Below the pieces are notes generated by a model. The model was not told where the DNA came from. It worked only from the letters and a program-made list of their open reading frames with translations, and did no database searches. Shown in pieces: positions 42,205 through 52,153 of a stretch of DNA of 64,000 nucleotides. The position numbers and the translations under genes were made by a program. How positions within the stretch are numbered: position 1 is the first letter of the stretch; each line of letters opens with the position of its first letter. The stretch is taken from positions 1 through 64,000 of the forward strand of contig NZ_JAHLDM010000025.1 in assembly GCF_018861295.1 (NCBI RefSeq), read 5' to 3'. This DNA is from Clostridium_AD estertheticum_D (GTDB lineage Bacteria; Bacillota; Clostridia; Clostridiales; Clostridiaceae).

Positions 42205-43629
42205 TTAAGTTCTATCAACACCATCAAATAATTCTAAAATTTCCTTTGCATACGTATTGCTTACATAAGGACGTTGTCCTATATCCTTTATCTCAATCTT
42301 ATCTGATACTGGAGTCCATAAGTTCTCATAATTTCCTGTTGCCATATTAAGAACCGTCTCTGTAACAAATCGATCACGTTCAATTTGCTCCTGACTTGCG
42401 TTAGGTTTAACTTGCCCAACAATTCCATACATTTCAGTACCGTGTACTGCAGGTGCACCTTCAGCAGGACCAATATTTAATTGATAGGCACGACCTCCCG
42501 CTTTCGCATGAGCTAGTGTAGATCTAGTCGCCGGTAGTGTGAAATTAAAACTTGTATATAAGGAACCTCTAACCTCAACTGGCTCAAGGCTTTCTTTATT
42601 ATGAAAAGCTAAAATCTTTTCTGCCTGACTACGTGCTACATGAGAGTTCTCAACCATCTCATCCACAATAGCTTCTGTACTGCCTGGATCAAAACGTTTA
42701 CGAATATTCAGTACATACCAATCTACTTCTCCAGTTGTAGAACTGATAAGGATATCTACAGCTTTACGTTCACCTGAATCTATCACTTCTTGTGGATTTA
42801 CAGAGAAAACTCCATTTTCCAACTCGTGATCGTCAACCATACCAATGTTTATATTATCGATACCATGTTTACGAATTGGATCCCCAGGCAGTAGACCTTC
42901 AACTGTCTTCTCTAATAATTTAGCGTCAATAGTTAATAAATCTTCCGGATTTTCAATATTTAACTTCTTCAATGTTTTATGTGCAAATTCTTCCGCCCAC
43001 CATCTCGGTATATAACGTGATACAAAACCTGAAAAAGCTGCGATACGCTGAAATAATCCCTTAGTTTCTGGTACAGCTAATAAGGCAAGTGAATTATAGG
43101 CTCCTGCACTATGCCCAGTAAGAGTGACTTGATTAGAGTCCCCTCCGAACTTATCAATATTTTCATGAATCCACTCCAATGCAATAACAATATCTGTCAT
43201 GCCAAGATTCGTTGCGTCTTTTAAGGCTCCACCATACTGAGATAATGATAACCAACCTAATGCACCAAGACGATAATTAATTGAGACACCAATGACTTTA
43301 CCGCTTGATACTAAGCCAGACATATCAGAAGTATCATCTGTATTACCTCCATAAGTCCATCCTCCGCCATGAATATATACAACAACTGGAAGTGGTTCCT
43401 TACGAACAACCGGTGCCCAGATATTAAGGTTAAGACAGTCCTCACTAAAACCTCTATCAGACTTCACCCAACTTGCATCGACCATTTGAATAGATACCGG
43501 ACCTTTTTTATCGTAAGGCTGACTTGGGTCAAAAGGCACCTTTTTTGCCTTTTGAAACCGTTCCGCTTTACCATAAGATACACTAAGCCACTCCTCTACA
43601 TTGGAAAATTTTTTATTTATATTTGACAT
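42205..43629 (-). CDS. Type B carboxylesterase
   Basis: 474 residues; no signal peptide. Features are SEDCLNLNIWAPVV, YIHGGGWTYGGN (oxyanion hole), nucleophile elbow LTGHSAGAYN (GESAG-like), STTGEVDWYVLN (acid region) and the His in AVHGTEMYGIVG. AGGAGG-type RBS precedes the ATG. Enzymes of this family hydrolyse esters such as p-nitrobenzyl esters or carbamates. Its promoter carries shared operator b. Confidence 0.9.
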   Translation of the reverse strand: MSNINKKFSNVEEWLSVSYGKAERFQKAKKVPFDPSQPYDKKGPVSIQMVDASWVKSDRGFSEDCLNLNIWAPVVRKEPLPVVVYIHGGGWTYGGNTDDTSDMSGLVSSGKVIGVSINYRLGALGWLSLSQYGGALKDATNLGMTDIVIALEWIHENIDKFGGDSNQVTLTGHSAGAYNSLALLAVPETKGLFQRIAAFSGFVSRYIPRWWAEEFAHKTLKKLNIENPEDLLTIDAKLLEKTVEGLLPGDPIRKHGIDNINIGMVDDHELENGVFSVNPQEVIDSGERKAVDILISSTTGEVDWYVLNIRKRFDPGSTEAIVDEMVENSHVARSQAEKILAFHNKESLEPVEVRGSLYTSFNFTLPATRSTLAHAKAGGRAYQLNIGPAEGAPAVHGTEMYGIVGQVKPNASQEQIERDRFVTETVLNMATGNYENLWTPVSDKIEIKDIGQRPYVSNTYAKEILELFDGVDRT

Positions 43630-43668
43630 ATTACCTCCTATAATTTCTATTTCTTAATTCCATCATTA

Positions 43669-43724
43669 AATATAACTCAGTATAAAAAATGTATCAAGTA
43701 CGCAGTTTGTTGATACATAGTACG
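43669..43724 (-). promoter_or_regulatory. Shared operator/promoter, site b (carboxylesterase)
   Basis: Minus strand: GTACTATGTATCAACAAACT, then GCGTACTTGATA, a 17-bp spacer and TATATT (43669-43674). The two GTACT half-sites are again 22 bp apart and the second joins the -35 box. Confidence 0.75.
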
Positions 43725-43743
43725 TAACTTGATACCGCTTAAC

Positions 43744-44616
43744 TCAATTACATTTCCCGCATTGGCTACAACCATTACATGTAAGTTTCATACCACAAGT
43801 CTGGCAACGCTCTTTATAATATGGTCTATATAACTGGTCCTTTTGAATTATATTACCCCACTCATCGTAGAGTTTGAAATCTATTGGCTTTCCTTGAAAG
43901 CTTAATCCTGATTTAAAGGCCTGTTGACTTTGCAAACCATTTTTTTCAATTTTGTATAACTTACCATCCTTTACAAAGCGTCTGCCGGTACCACAGAACA
44001 CAAATGTTATATCATTGACCACACATTCATCATGTAACTCTTTCACCCATTCATAATGACATGGACGTGCACCTCCATAGTTCTCACCATCACATAAAAC
44101 TTGCTCAATCTGGTTTTTGGCAAGGTATTTAGTTATATTAACTGGTCCTATGAAAGGTGCGCACATAATACCTTTATGCTTGAATGGCAAATTAAGAAGG
44201 ATTGGTATACGTTCATCTGCTCGTTGTTGATTTTCGCAGGTAACGTTAAACATTACATTTTCCCAGCCATCTCCCCAATCTTTTGGTAAATGATCAGCTA
44301 CACGTTCAGGGCGTTTTGTAAGTAGAAAGAACTTTACATCTGGTCTTTGCCTTATAATCTCCCAAGCTTTCTCACGCCACTGATCTGCTTCTTCCAGAAA
44401 GAAATCAGAAGTCATGCAGACACGAATCATCTCTCCACTTTTCACCTTATATTTACCTGAACGGTCCTTTGATAATGGATAACGAAATCCGGTTTTAGTC
44501 TTATAAATATCAGAACCCTTTTTATCACGCAGACCATCCAGATAGAACATATAACAATTCTGACATCCTTCACTGCATTTTACACAGCCATGCCATGGAT
44601 TCCATATATCATGCAC
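43744..44616 (-). CDS. DUF5131 (phage Gp37/Gp68-like) radical-SAM-related protein
   Basis: 290 residues from GTG 44616. The N-terminus IWNPWHGCVKCSEGCQNCYM carries four cysteines including a C-x3-C-x2-C-type set (Cys 14, 18, 21). MTSDFFLEEADQWREKAW, LLTKRPERVADHLP and VTCENQQRADERIPIL are typical of DUF5131. The C-terminus ends in a zinc-ribbon-like CQTCGMKLTCNGCSQCGKC. Known only as a phage- and defence-associated family of unknown reaction. Confidence 0.85.
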   Translation of the reverse strand: MHDIWNPWHGCVKCSEGCQNCYMFYLDGLRDKKGSDIYKTKTGFRYPLSKDRSGKYKVKSGEMIRVCMTSDFFLEEADQWREKAWEIIRQRPDVKFFLLTKRPERVADHLPKDWGDGWENVMFNVTCENQQRADERIPILLNLPFKHKGIMCAPFIGPVNITKYLAKNQIEQVLCDGENYGGARPCHYEWVKELHDECVVNDITFVFCGTGRRFVKDGKLYKIEKNGLQSQQAFKSGLSFQGKPIDFKLYDEWGNIIQKDQLYRPYYKERCQTCGMKLTCNGCSQCGKCN

Positions 44617-44642
44617 ATCCCTTCAACTCGCTTTCTTAATTG

Positions 44643-44803
44643 TTATTTATCATTAGAATGATATAATTCTTCTTCGTGCAAAAATCCCCAGTTCATTATC
44701 GAATAAAAAACCGGCAGAAGATCATGTCTCATCTCAGTAAAAGAAACTCTACATGAGGTGGAATTTCATTAAACTGTTTACGTTGTACCAAGCCATCAGC
44801 ATC
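44643..44803 (-). pseudogene. HxlR regulator, C-terminal remnant
   Basis: Leftward frames give ADGLVQRKQFNEIPPHVEF and, after a frameshift, LLPVFYSIMNWGF, almost the same as the end of the HxlR at 40055 (ADGLVNRMQFNEIPPHVEY ... MPVFYSIMLWGF). A second HxlR copy was lost here, possibly with the arrival of the IS110 element. Confidence 0.75.
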
Positions 44804-44805
44804 GT

Positions 44806-44840
44806 ATAATCCAATTATCCTCTTTAAGAGGTGGTTGGAT
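44806..44840. terminator. Hairpin near the IS110 left end
   Basis: AATCCAATTATCCTCTTTAA pairs with GAGGTGGTTGGATT, followed by TTTCC. Related to 41668-41703. Confidence 0.5.
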
Positions 44841-45084
44841 TATTTCCTTTCTCCCAACCTTTTTTGTTGGGGTAATCTCTATTAATCCGTTATAATGATT
44901 AAGCACTGTGGATTTGTTTTTATACAGCTATGACTGTTTTGAGGTGACTCAGACCACAGCTTTTCGTCTTCACTGGTATGGGCGGTTAGTTAGTTAACGC
45001 ATCGACGTTTATATTTACGTGAAAACACAGCCGAGATTCTTGTGGAAAACAACAGTACAAAATATTATTTAGGAGGTATCTATC

Positions 45085-45843
45085 ATGTACTTTGTCGGAA
45101 TCGACATTTCCAAATACAAACACGACTGCTTCATCACTATGGAATCAGGCGATGCTGTTTGTAATTCTTTTATCATCAAAAATAATCAGGAAGGTTTCAA
45201 TCTACTTCTTACTATTCTTAATTCTCTTGACCATTCAGAACAAATAAAAATAGGGTTTGAATCTACTGGTCATTATGCTTTAAATCTGAAGTTATTCCTT
45301 GAAAAAGCCCACTACAGCTTCATGGAATTTAACCCTGTTCTTCTTGCTAAGTTTAACAAGTCCCAGACTTTAAGACGTACCACTTTTAGCAATGTACAAA
45401 CAAGCTGCATACGAAGTTGATTCTCTGGGAAAACAGATATTTTTACTTATTGAAGAAATCAAGCCCAAATCTCTTACCATTCCTAGTATAGGTGCTTTAT
45501 CAAGCGCTGTGACCTATGCTGAATACGGAGATTTAGCTAAATTTGATTCTCCGTCCCAAATATTATCGTTTGCCTGTCTAGAGCCAGGATACTATCAATC
45601 TAGAACATCTGAACACGGTGGGCATATGGTTAAACGAGGCTCTTTTCACCTTCGTTATACCTTGATGAACCTTTGCATACCTTTGATCCAATACAACATG
45701 GTTTTTGCTGAATATTATGCCAAGAAGAGTCAGAGGGAAAAACACATCGTGTAGCATGTTCACATCTAGTCAAGAAACTTATTCGTGTCATTTTTTCTCT
45801 TGAAAAAAATGGCATAGACTTCAACCCAAACAAACTTCGCTGA
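45085..45843 (+). pseudogene. IS110 family transposase, internally deleted and frameshifted
   Basis: AGGAGG precedes ATG 45085; MYFVGIDISKYKHDCFITME carries the first acidic residue of the DEDD domain and IGFESTGHYALNL follows. After LRRTTFS the frame jumps and ~100 codons of the usual linker are missing. The Transposase_20 part continues (LTIPSIGALSSAVTYAEYGD, SACLEPG-like, SRTSEHGGHMVKRG). A final frameshift gives HLVKKLIRVIFSLEKNG to a stop at ~45843. Non-functional. The flanks 44880-45084 and 45844-45960 look like IS110 ends. Confidence 0.85.
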
Positions 45844-46011
45844 TTGTGTAGTGGCAACTAGTAATACTTTTATTACTCAACTTTTCAAAAATAATTTTTG
45901 AAAGGTCTATTTAGTATACCCTTTTTTAGATGAAAACTTTTTTAAAAAACCCATTGACTTTTAATAGTTAGTCACCCCTATCATTGAATGAAGCATTATA
46001 AACATTTTCCA

Positions 46012-48558
46012 TTAGATAAACTGACCGGTAAGACTATCCGAATTATTTCTGATATCCGTCGGAGTTCCTGCTGCAACAATACGTCCACCCGCAGCACCAC
46101 CACCCGGCCCCATATCAATAACATAATCTGCATTTCTGATAACATCTAAATCATGCTCAATAACTATTACTGTCGCTCCTAATTGAATGAGATTTTCAAA
46201 TACGTCAAGTAGAACACGAACATCCTTTGGATGTAAACCAATCGTAGGTTCATCAAAGACAAATACTGATTCTTCTTGTCCTTTGCCCATTTCACTGGCT
46301 AACTTTAGTCTCTGTGCCTCACCACCGGAAAGCCCTGGTGTCTTTTCCCCAAGTGTAAGATAACCCAAACCCAGGTCATGCAATACTTGGAGTCTTTGTT
46401 TAATTAATTTTAAATCATCGCTATCCTTTAGAACTTCATCTACACTCATACTCATTAGATCAGGAAGACTATATTCTTTTCCACCCTCGGCTTTGCGTAA
46501 AACTCCATGTGCCATTTTACTATATCTGGATCCCCTACAATCGGGACAAATGATATCTACATCCGGAAGAAATTGAACATCCAATGAGATTTCACCAGTA
46601 CCATCACAGGTTTGACAACGTAGTTTACCAGTGTTATATGAGAAGTCACCGGCTTTATATCCATGTGCTTTAGCATCCTCTGTTTTAGCATAGATCTTTC
46701 TAAGTTCATCATGAACTCCGGCATATGTAGCAACAGTAGAGCGAACATTGATTCCAATCGGTGTAGCATCAATCAAATTAACCTGGCGAATTTCCTCTGC
46801 ATCAATTGATTTAATATGAAATGGTAGCTTATTTCCTGTCGCCTTAGACTCTAATGCAGGTATTAAGCTTTCTAAAACCATTGTTGTCTTGCCGGACCCT
46901 GATACTCCTGTAACTACAGTAAGTCTTCCCTTAGGAATATCTACTTCCAAAGGCTGAACGGTATGGATGCTGTCTGTAGACAAATGAATTTTTCCAATCG
47001 AAAACATATCTTCATCAGCTACACTACTTCTCATCCTTTGATATTCTTCTACATATAAATTCTTACCCTCTGCACGAATTTTCTCCAACTGTGTTTCCTG
47101 CGTTAGATATGGTCCAATTACAGATTCCTTGTTACTTTCTATATCTTGGATAGTCCCTTCTGCAATGACTGTCCCACCATCAGTTCCAGCGCCCTTTCCC
47201 ATTTCCACTATATAATCCGCATGTGCAAGAACCTGGGTGTCGTGGTCTACAAGCACAACAGAATTACCGTCGGCAATCAGCTCATCCATTACACCAGTTA
47301 GACCTTTTAGGTTATATGGATGTAGTCCAATAGAAGGTTCATCTAACACATATAAAACACCGGTCGTTCTATTTCTAACGGCTCTGGCAAGTTGTACACG
47401 TTGACGCTCTCCAGTAGATAAGGTTGAAGCAGCACGATCTAAAGAAAGGTATCCTAGACCTAAATCGATCAATCTCTTAGCGGTATCCATAAATGATTCA
47501 CAAATATTCTTAGCCATAAGGCGCATTTTTTCTTCTAAAGAATCCGGTATACCTTTAACCCACGGAATTAATTCATCCAGTGTCATAGCCGTAGCCTTAT
47601 CTAAACCAATGCCACAGAGTCTAGGGGCTCTTGAAGCATCCGACAGTCTAGTACCATGGCAATCTTGACAAATCCCTTCTTTTAGAAATTTCTCAATTCT
47701 TTTCATCCCCTTGTCATCTTTTACTTTAGACAAGGCATTTTTTACAGTATATACTGCATTGTAATAAGTGAAATCCATCTCAGCAGTTTGTTGAGTCTTA
47801 GGATTCACATATAAAATATGTCTTTTCTCTGCAGGACCATGATAAACCGTTTCTTTTTCTTTAGGTGTTAAATCCTTAAAGGGAACATCTGTACGAACAC
47901 CCATTTCTCGACAAACATCTTTCATAAGTGCCCACATTAAAGTTCCCCACACAACTACAGCACCTTCATCAATCGTAAGATTTTCATTAGGAACTAGTTT
48001 AGATTCATCCACTGTTCTAATATATCCCGTTCCACCACAAGTAGCACAACCTCCTCTACTATTGAATGCTAGGTCTTCCGCGCCGGGACCATAAAATTTC
48101 TCGCCACATTCTGAACAAGTAATTTCTTGCATAGCAGCTACTTCAAAAGATGGCTCAACATAATGTCCATTAGGGCACCTATGACTTGCAAGTCTCGAAA
48201 ACATGAGACGTAAACTATTAAGTAATTCAGTCATCGTCCCGAATGTACTGCGGATTCCAGGAACACCTGGTCGTTGATGAAGAGCTAGTGAAGCAGGCAC
48301 ATAACTAACGTCATCTACATCAGCACGCTCTGCCTGTGTCATACGTCTTCTTGTATATGAAGATAATGATTCCAGATATCTTCTAGATCCCTCCGCATAT
48401 AATACACCTAGGGCGAGAGAAGATTTGCCTGAACCTGATACACCCGCAATTCCAACAATTTTATTTAAAGGTATATCTACATCCACATTTTTCAAATTAT
48501 GAACTTTGGCACCACGAACTTCCATCTTTTGAGGAAGTGTGTTTTTTTTTACAGTCAT
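46012..48558 (-). CDS. UvrA-like ABC ATPase without the UvrB-binding domain
   Basis: 848 residues from ATG 48558 (AAGGAGATC upstream). Two ABC modules: Walker A GVSGSGKSS (~39-47) and GVSGSGKTT; signatures LSTGERQRVQLARAV and LSGGEAQRLKLASE. Zinc knuckles: CATCGGTGYI, CQDCHGTRL, CQTCDGTGEI with CPDCRGSRY. UvrA is ~940 residues; this shorter UvrA2-type lacks the UvrB-interacting insertion, so it is not the housekeeping repair subunit. Relatives give resistance to DNA-binding drugs. Last gene of the TerB-BrxD-helicase operon, 17 bp after the helicase. Confidence 0.92.
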   Translation of the reverse strand: MTVKKNTLPQKMEVRGAKVHNLKNVDVDIPLNKIVGIAGVSGSGKSSLALGVLYAEGSRRYLESLSSYTRRRMTQAERADVDDVSYVPASLALHQRPGVPGIRSTFGTMTELLNSLRLMFSRLASHRCPNGHYVEPSFEVAAMQEITCSECGEKFYGPGAEDLAFNSRGGCATCGGTGYIRTVDESKLVPNENLTIDEGAVVVWGTLMWALMKDVCREMGVRTDVPFKDLTPKEKETVYHGPAEKRHILYVNPKTQQTAEMDFTYYNAVYTVKNALSKVKDDKGMKRIEKFLKEGICQDCHGTRLSDASRAPRLCGIGLDKATAMTLDELIPWVKGIPDSLEEKMRLMAKNICESFMDTAKRLIDLGLGYLSLDRAASTLSTGERQRVQLARAVRNRTTGVLYVLDEPSIGLHPYNLKGLTGVMDELIADGNSVVLVDHDTQVLAHADYIVEMGKGAGTDGGTVIAEGTIQDIESNKESVIGPYLTQETQLEKIRAEGKNLYVEEYQRMRSSVADEDMFSIGKIHLSTDSIHTVQPLEVDIPKGRLTVVTGVSGSGKTTMVLESLIPALESKATGNKLPFHIKSIDAEEIRQVNLIDATPIGINVRSTVATYAGVHDELRKIYAKTEDAKAHGYKAGDFSYNTGKLRCQTCDGTGEISLDVQFLPDVDIICPDCRGSRYSKMAHGVLRKAEGGKEYSLPDLMSMSVDEVLKDSDDLKLIKQRLQVLHDLGLGYLTLGEKTPGLSGGEAQRLKLASEMGKGQEESVFVFDEPTIGLHPKDVRVLLDVFENLIQLGATVIVIEHDLDVIRNADYVIDMGPGGGAAGGRIVAAGTPTDIRNNSDSLTGQFI

Positions 48559-48575
48559 AGCTGATCTCCTTCTGT

Positions 48576-50810
48576 TCAATTCTGGTTGTACCAACTTAGA
48601 ACTCTATTTTTCATTACTTCTATATCTAACACACCAAGGGCAAATCCTTTTCTAACTAACTCGTCCGGCACATACTCATCATACTTTTCAAATACAGGAA
48701 CTTCCTTTGGATAAACCAATTCCAATGGTTCAAAGTCCTTAGCTACTTCTTCAGCAACTATTTGATAGAATTCATCTTCACTCGCTTGCATGGTGAACTG
48801 TAAATAATAAGGTCTTGATGGAGTCATACCCTTTAATACAAGTCTTTGACCACAACGGAGCTTTAAGAATCGTTCTAAGGCAAGGAATGCGTAACTTCCA
48901 AGCCATGGAAACAATGCCCACATCTTTCCTCCAAGATGAATGAGTGGACGATCAGCCATACCCGCTTTTTTAAATGTCTTTCTAGCATCTTGCATACGAC
49001 ATACCGCATGATTCATTAAATAAGGATAATTATTTTCTTCTGCGAGAACTCCATACATTCTCTCTAAAATACGAGTATGGATGTCACCTGCTACGTCACC
49101 AAAGTAAGCAGGAATATTGCCTTTTACAAGGGTACAATAAATCTCTCGACGCTTATGATCAACATCTTCCACAACCCAAACCCTACCTGCAATGGCAATC
49201 TTATCTCCTGCCGGTGGTGGTTTAACAATCGTACCCAACTCTTCCGAGCCAGCATGTACTGTATATTCAATATTCTCTTGGAATACAGCATAGAACTTAT
49301 AGTTATTTACGATTCTCTCGCCAGTAAGTCCAACAATCAATCCACCATTTTCCGTACGATTCACATGATCAATTCCAATCAAATGTTTCAACATAACACG
49401 GAAATCATCTTGTGTTATACGATGAAATACAGATAAAGGTAATACACGAGAAGCCAATTCCCCCGGGGACATCTCACCACCAGAAGCCAAGGTACTCATC
49501 GTCTGATGATATAACAATGAGAACGGTAATTTCTCTGTTCTTGGCGGTTCTACGAAGCGTTCTTCAATATAGAGCTGTACGAGAGCGATTCCTTGAATGA
49601 GGTACCAAGGAATCATATCCGGTAACATAGCTCTAGATTCAGGATGATCTTCACGCATGACAAACCACATTTCTGATGGCCCCCCACGTCTTCCGGTTCT
49701 TCCCATTCTCTGTAAAAAGCCTGAAACAGTAAATGGTGCATCGATTTGGAAAGCTCGCTCTAGCCTGCCGATATCAATGCCTAATTCTAGTGTAGCAGTA
49801 GCACATACGCTCATAAGAGAATTGTCATCTTTCAACTCTTCTTCCGCACTTTCACGATAGGATGTAGAAAGATTACCGTGATGGATTAAGAACCGGTCAG
49901 GTTCACGATTGGTCTCACAATATTGTCTGAGATTTTGACATACAGCTTCACACTCCTCCCGAGAGTTTGTAAACACTAAGCATTTCTTGCCTCGTGTATG
50001 TTCAAAGATATAACCCATACCAGGGTCAGCAGCCTTTGGTGCTGTATCCGTAGCCAGTTCCATTTCAATAGTATCAAGTTCAAGTGATTTACCTTCATCA
50101 GCTTGAGGGGCAGTATTAAAGAAATGTTCCATAGATAATCTCCAAACTTCTTTTCCACCATCAAACTTTGGGATTACTGTCCCTCTACCACTACCTGCAG
50201 CTAGAAACTTGCCTACATCTTCAGGATTTCCAATTGTGGCGGACAAACCAATTCTTCTTGGATTACATCCTGCCAAATGACATAGCCGTTCAATTAAACT
50301 AAATGTTTGTCCCCCACGATCGGCCCGTAAGAGTGAATGAATCTCGTCAATTACGATAAATCTCAAATCCCCAAATAATGAAGGAATCTCCATATGCTTA
50401 TTTATCATCAAGGATTCCAATGACTCAGGTGTAATTTGTAGGATACCGGCTGGCTTTCGCAATAAACATCTTTTCTGTGATTGTGGCACATCTCCATGCC
50501 ACCTTGTAACAGGGATTCCCGCCTCTTCACAAAGCTCATTTAATCTTCCAAACTGGTCATTAATTAAAGCTTTGAGTGGTGCAATATATAATATTCCAAC
50601 TGAAGTAGATGGATTTTCATCCAATAAACTTAGGATAGGAAAGAAGGACGCTTCTGTTTTTCCAGATGCAGTGGAGGCAGTTAAAAGAACATTCCCATCT
50701 GTATTAAAGATTGCATCTCCTGCTGCATTCTGAACTGCACGTAGTGATTGCCAACCAGAACGATAGATATAATCCTGTATAAAGGGTGCGTATCGCTTAA
50801 AAACTTCCAT
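48576..50810 (-). CDS. Lhr-like DEAD/H-box helicase
   Basis: 744 residues from ATG 50810 with GGAGG at ~50814; an earlier ATG (50825) overlaps the preceding stop. Motifs: I TASTASGKTEA (~44-54), Ia LYIAPLKALINDQ, II VIDEIHSLL (DEIH), III LSATIGN, IV FTNSREECEAVCQNL, V TATLELGIDIG, VI QRMGRTGRRGG. The C-terminal part (YPKEVPVFEKYDEYVPDELV) is Lhr-like. Similar helicases (BrxHI) accompany BrxD ATPases in some BREX loci. Here it follows a BrxD-like gene by ~11 bp. Confidence 0.92.
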   Translation of the reverse strand: MEVFKRYAPFIQDYIYRSGWQSLRAVQNAAGDAIFNTDGNVLLTASTASGKTEASFFPILSLLDENPSTSVGILYIAPLKALINDQFGRLNELCEEAGIPVTRWHGDVPQSQKRCLLRKPAGILQITPESLESLMINKHMEIPSLFGDLRFIVIDEIHSLLRADRGGQTFSLIERLCHLAGCNPRRIGLSATIGNPEDVGKFLAAGSGRGTVIPKFDGGKEVWRLSMEHFFNTAPQADEGKSLELDTIEMELATDTAPKAADPGMGYIFEHTRGKKCLVFTNSREECEAVCQNLRQYCETNREPDRFLIHHGNLSTSYRESAEEELKDDNSLMSVCATATLELGIDIGRLERAFQIDAPFTVSGFLQRMGRTGRRGGPSEMWFVMREDHPESRAMLPDMIPWYLIQGIALVQLYIEERFVEPPRTEKLPFSLLYHQTMSTLASGGEMSPGELASRVLPLSVFHRITQDDFRVMLKHLIGIDHVNRTENGGLIVGLTGERIVNNYKFYAVFQENIEYTVHAGSEELGTIVKPPPAGDKIAIAGRVWVVEDVDHKRREIYCTLVKGNIPAYFGDVAGDIHTRILERMYGVLAEENNYPYLMNHAVCRMQDARKTFKKAGMADRPLIHLGGKMWALFPWLGSYAFLALERFLKLRCGQRLVLKGMTPSRPYYLQFTMQASEDEFYQIVAEEVAKDFEPLELVYPKEVPVFEKYDEYVPDELVRKGFALGVLDIEVMKNRVLSWYNQN

Positions 50811-50821
50811 GTTTCCTCCAT

Positions 50822-52153
50822 TCAAACCGTAAATCCAGTGTAAATACTTACAGTATTATCAGATACAGCGTCTGACTTAGTATAAGAAAATTCATCAGAA
50901 GCTAACAAATCATTCAATGACATATTCGGATTCTGATACATCAAATCTAGTAGTTCAATAAAATCTCTGATTACTTCACGTGGTGTGATATTCAAATCAG
51001 CACCAACTCGCTCAAATTCAATTTTAATGAAAGTAGCTAAATCCTCTGTTGAAATCTTTTTTGTGTATTCATATAAATCCGCATGTATTATAGATAACTT
51101 TTCACATAAAATAAGCATTTCTTCGGCATTCAATGCTTCAAGTCGAATAACTGGTGCTAATAAATTTCTGGCTCCCCGTTTTGAAAACTTACCCTCCGCA
51201 AGACGTGAACGTAATGCCTCGTAGCTATATACACCACGGCGTTTATCTTCTATGGTCTGTTGAGTAGCTCCCATTATAATCCCCAGATATTTAGCCTTTC
51301 CTTGTAAAGTATCGTTGTACATCGTTAATATCTTTTCGTAATTGTATTGCCGTGTAATGGCATTAGGAATCTTAAAAATATTCACCAACTCATCAATCAT
51401 TATCATCATGCCTGAATATCCAGCTAGTCTAAAGAATATCGCAAAGAGTTTTAGATAATCATACCAATCATCATCGGTAATGATGATATTGACTCCTAAT
51501 TCTTCCTTGGCTTCACGTTTTAAACTATATTCTCCACGGAACCAGCGTGCAACCTTTAACTTAATTCCATCATTTCCATCCACATACGCATGGTAATAAG
51601 CAGAAAGTAGTTTAGCGAACTCAAAACCATGTACCAATTCACTTAAAGAAGAAGTCACCTCATAAATCTTTTTGTCTACTAACGTTGTTAAAGCAGGATC
51701 ACCTGGAGTAAGTCCACTCTCATTTGCTGCTTGGCTTTGAACACTGCTTATCCAACGATCCAATATCAAAGTAAGTGCTCCACCTTCAGGTTTTGTTTTA
51801 GTGGATAGATTTCCAATTAGTTCACGATAAGTCGCAAGACCTTGTCCTCTTGTGCCATGAAGACGTCTTTCGGGTGACAGATCTACATCTGCAACGATAA
51901 AAGCACGATCCATCACATGATTTCTGATTGTCTGTAACAAGAAACTTTTCCCTGATCCATATCTTCCGACTATAAATCTAAAGGAAGCACCGCCTTCCGA
52001 AATAATGTCTACATCGTGTAAAAGTGCATGTATTTCGTTTTTCCTACCAACTGTAATATATGGAAGTCCAATTCTTGGAACTACACCACCTTTTAAAGAA
52101 TTTATGACGGTCTGTGCAATTCGCTTAGGTACTTTTCTATTCATTTCACTCAT
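50822..52153 (-). CDS. BrxD-like P-loop ATPase (DUF2791)
   Basis: 443 residues. Walker A GRYGSGKSFLLQTIRNH (~63-79), a Walker B-like MMIMIDELVNI, and GLPYITVGRKNEIHALLHDV before the P-loop, as in DUF2791/BrxD proteins. VIRLEALNAEEMLILCEKL and ITPREVIRDFIELLDLM form the C-terminal winged-helix-like end. It starts inside the TerB gene's stop (4-bp overlap), so expression is coupled. BrxD is an accessory ATPase of BREX phage defence; no other BREX core gene (PglX, PglZ, BrxC) is here. Confidence 0.9.
   Translation of the reverse strand: MSEMNRKVPKRIAQTVINSLKGGVVPRIGLPYITVGRKNEIHALLHDVDIISEGGASFRFIVGRYGSGKSFLLQTIRNHVMDRAFIVADVDLSPERRLHGTRGQGLATYRELIGNLSTKTKPEGGALTLILDRWISSVQSQAANESGLTPGDPALTTLVDKKIYEVTSSLSELVHGFEFAKLLSAYYHAYVDGNDGIKLKVARWFRGEYSLKREAKEELGVNIIITDDDWYDYLKLFAIFFRLAGYSGMMIMIDELVNIFKIPNAITRQYNYEKILTMYNDTLQGKAKYLGIIMGATQQTIEDKRRGVYSYEALRSRLAEGKFSKRGARNLLAPVIRLEALNAEEMLILCEKLSIIHADLYEYTKKISTEDLATFIKIEFERVGADLNITPREVIRDFIELLDLMYQNPNMSLNDLLASDEFSYTKSDAVSDNTVSIYTGFTV

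Noticed and set aside
46012..48558. Naming the ABC ATPase uvrA
   Set aside because: It is ~90 residues short of UvrA and lacks the UvrB-binding insertion; no uvrB or uvrC gene is nearby.
49077..49860. Plus-strand ORFs of 62-119 codons across the helicase gene
   Set aside because: Shadows of the strong minus-strand helicase frame; no RBS and no plausible protein character.
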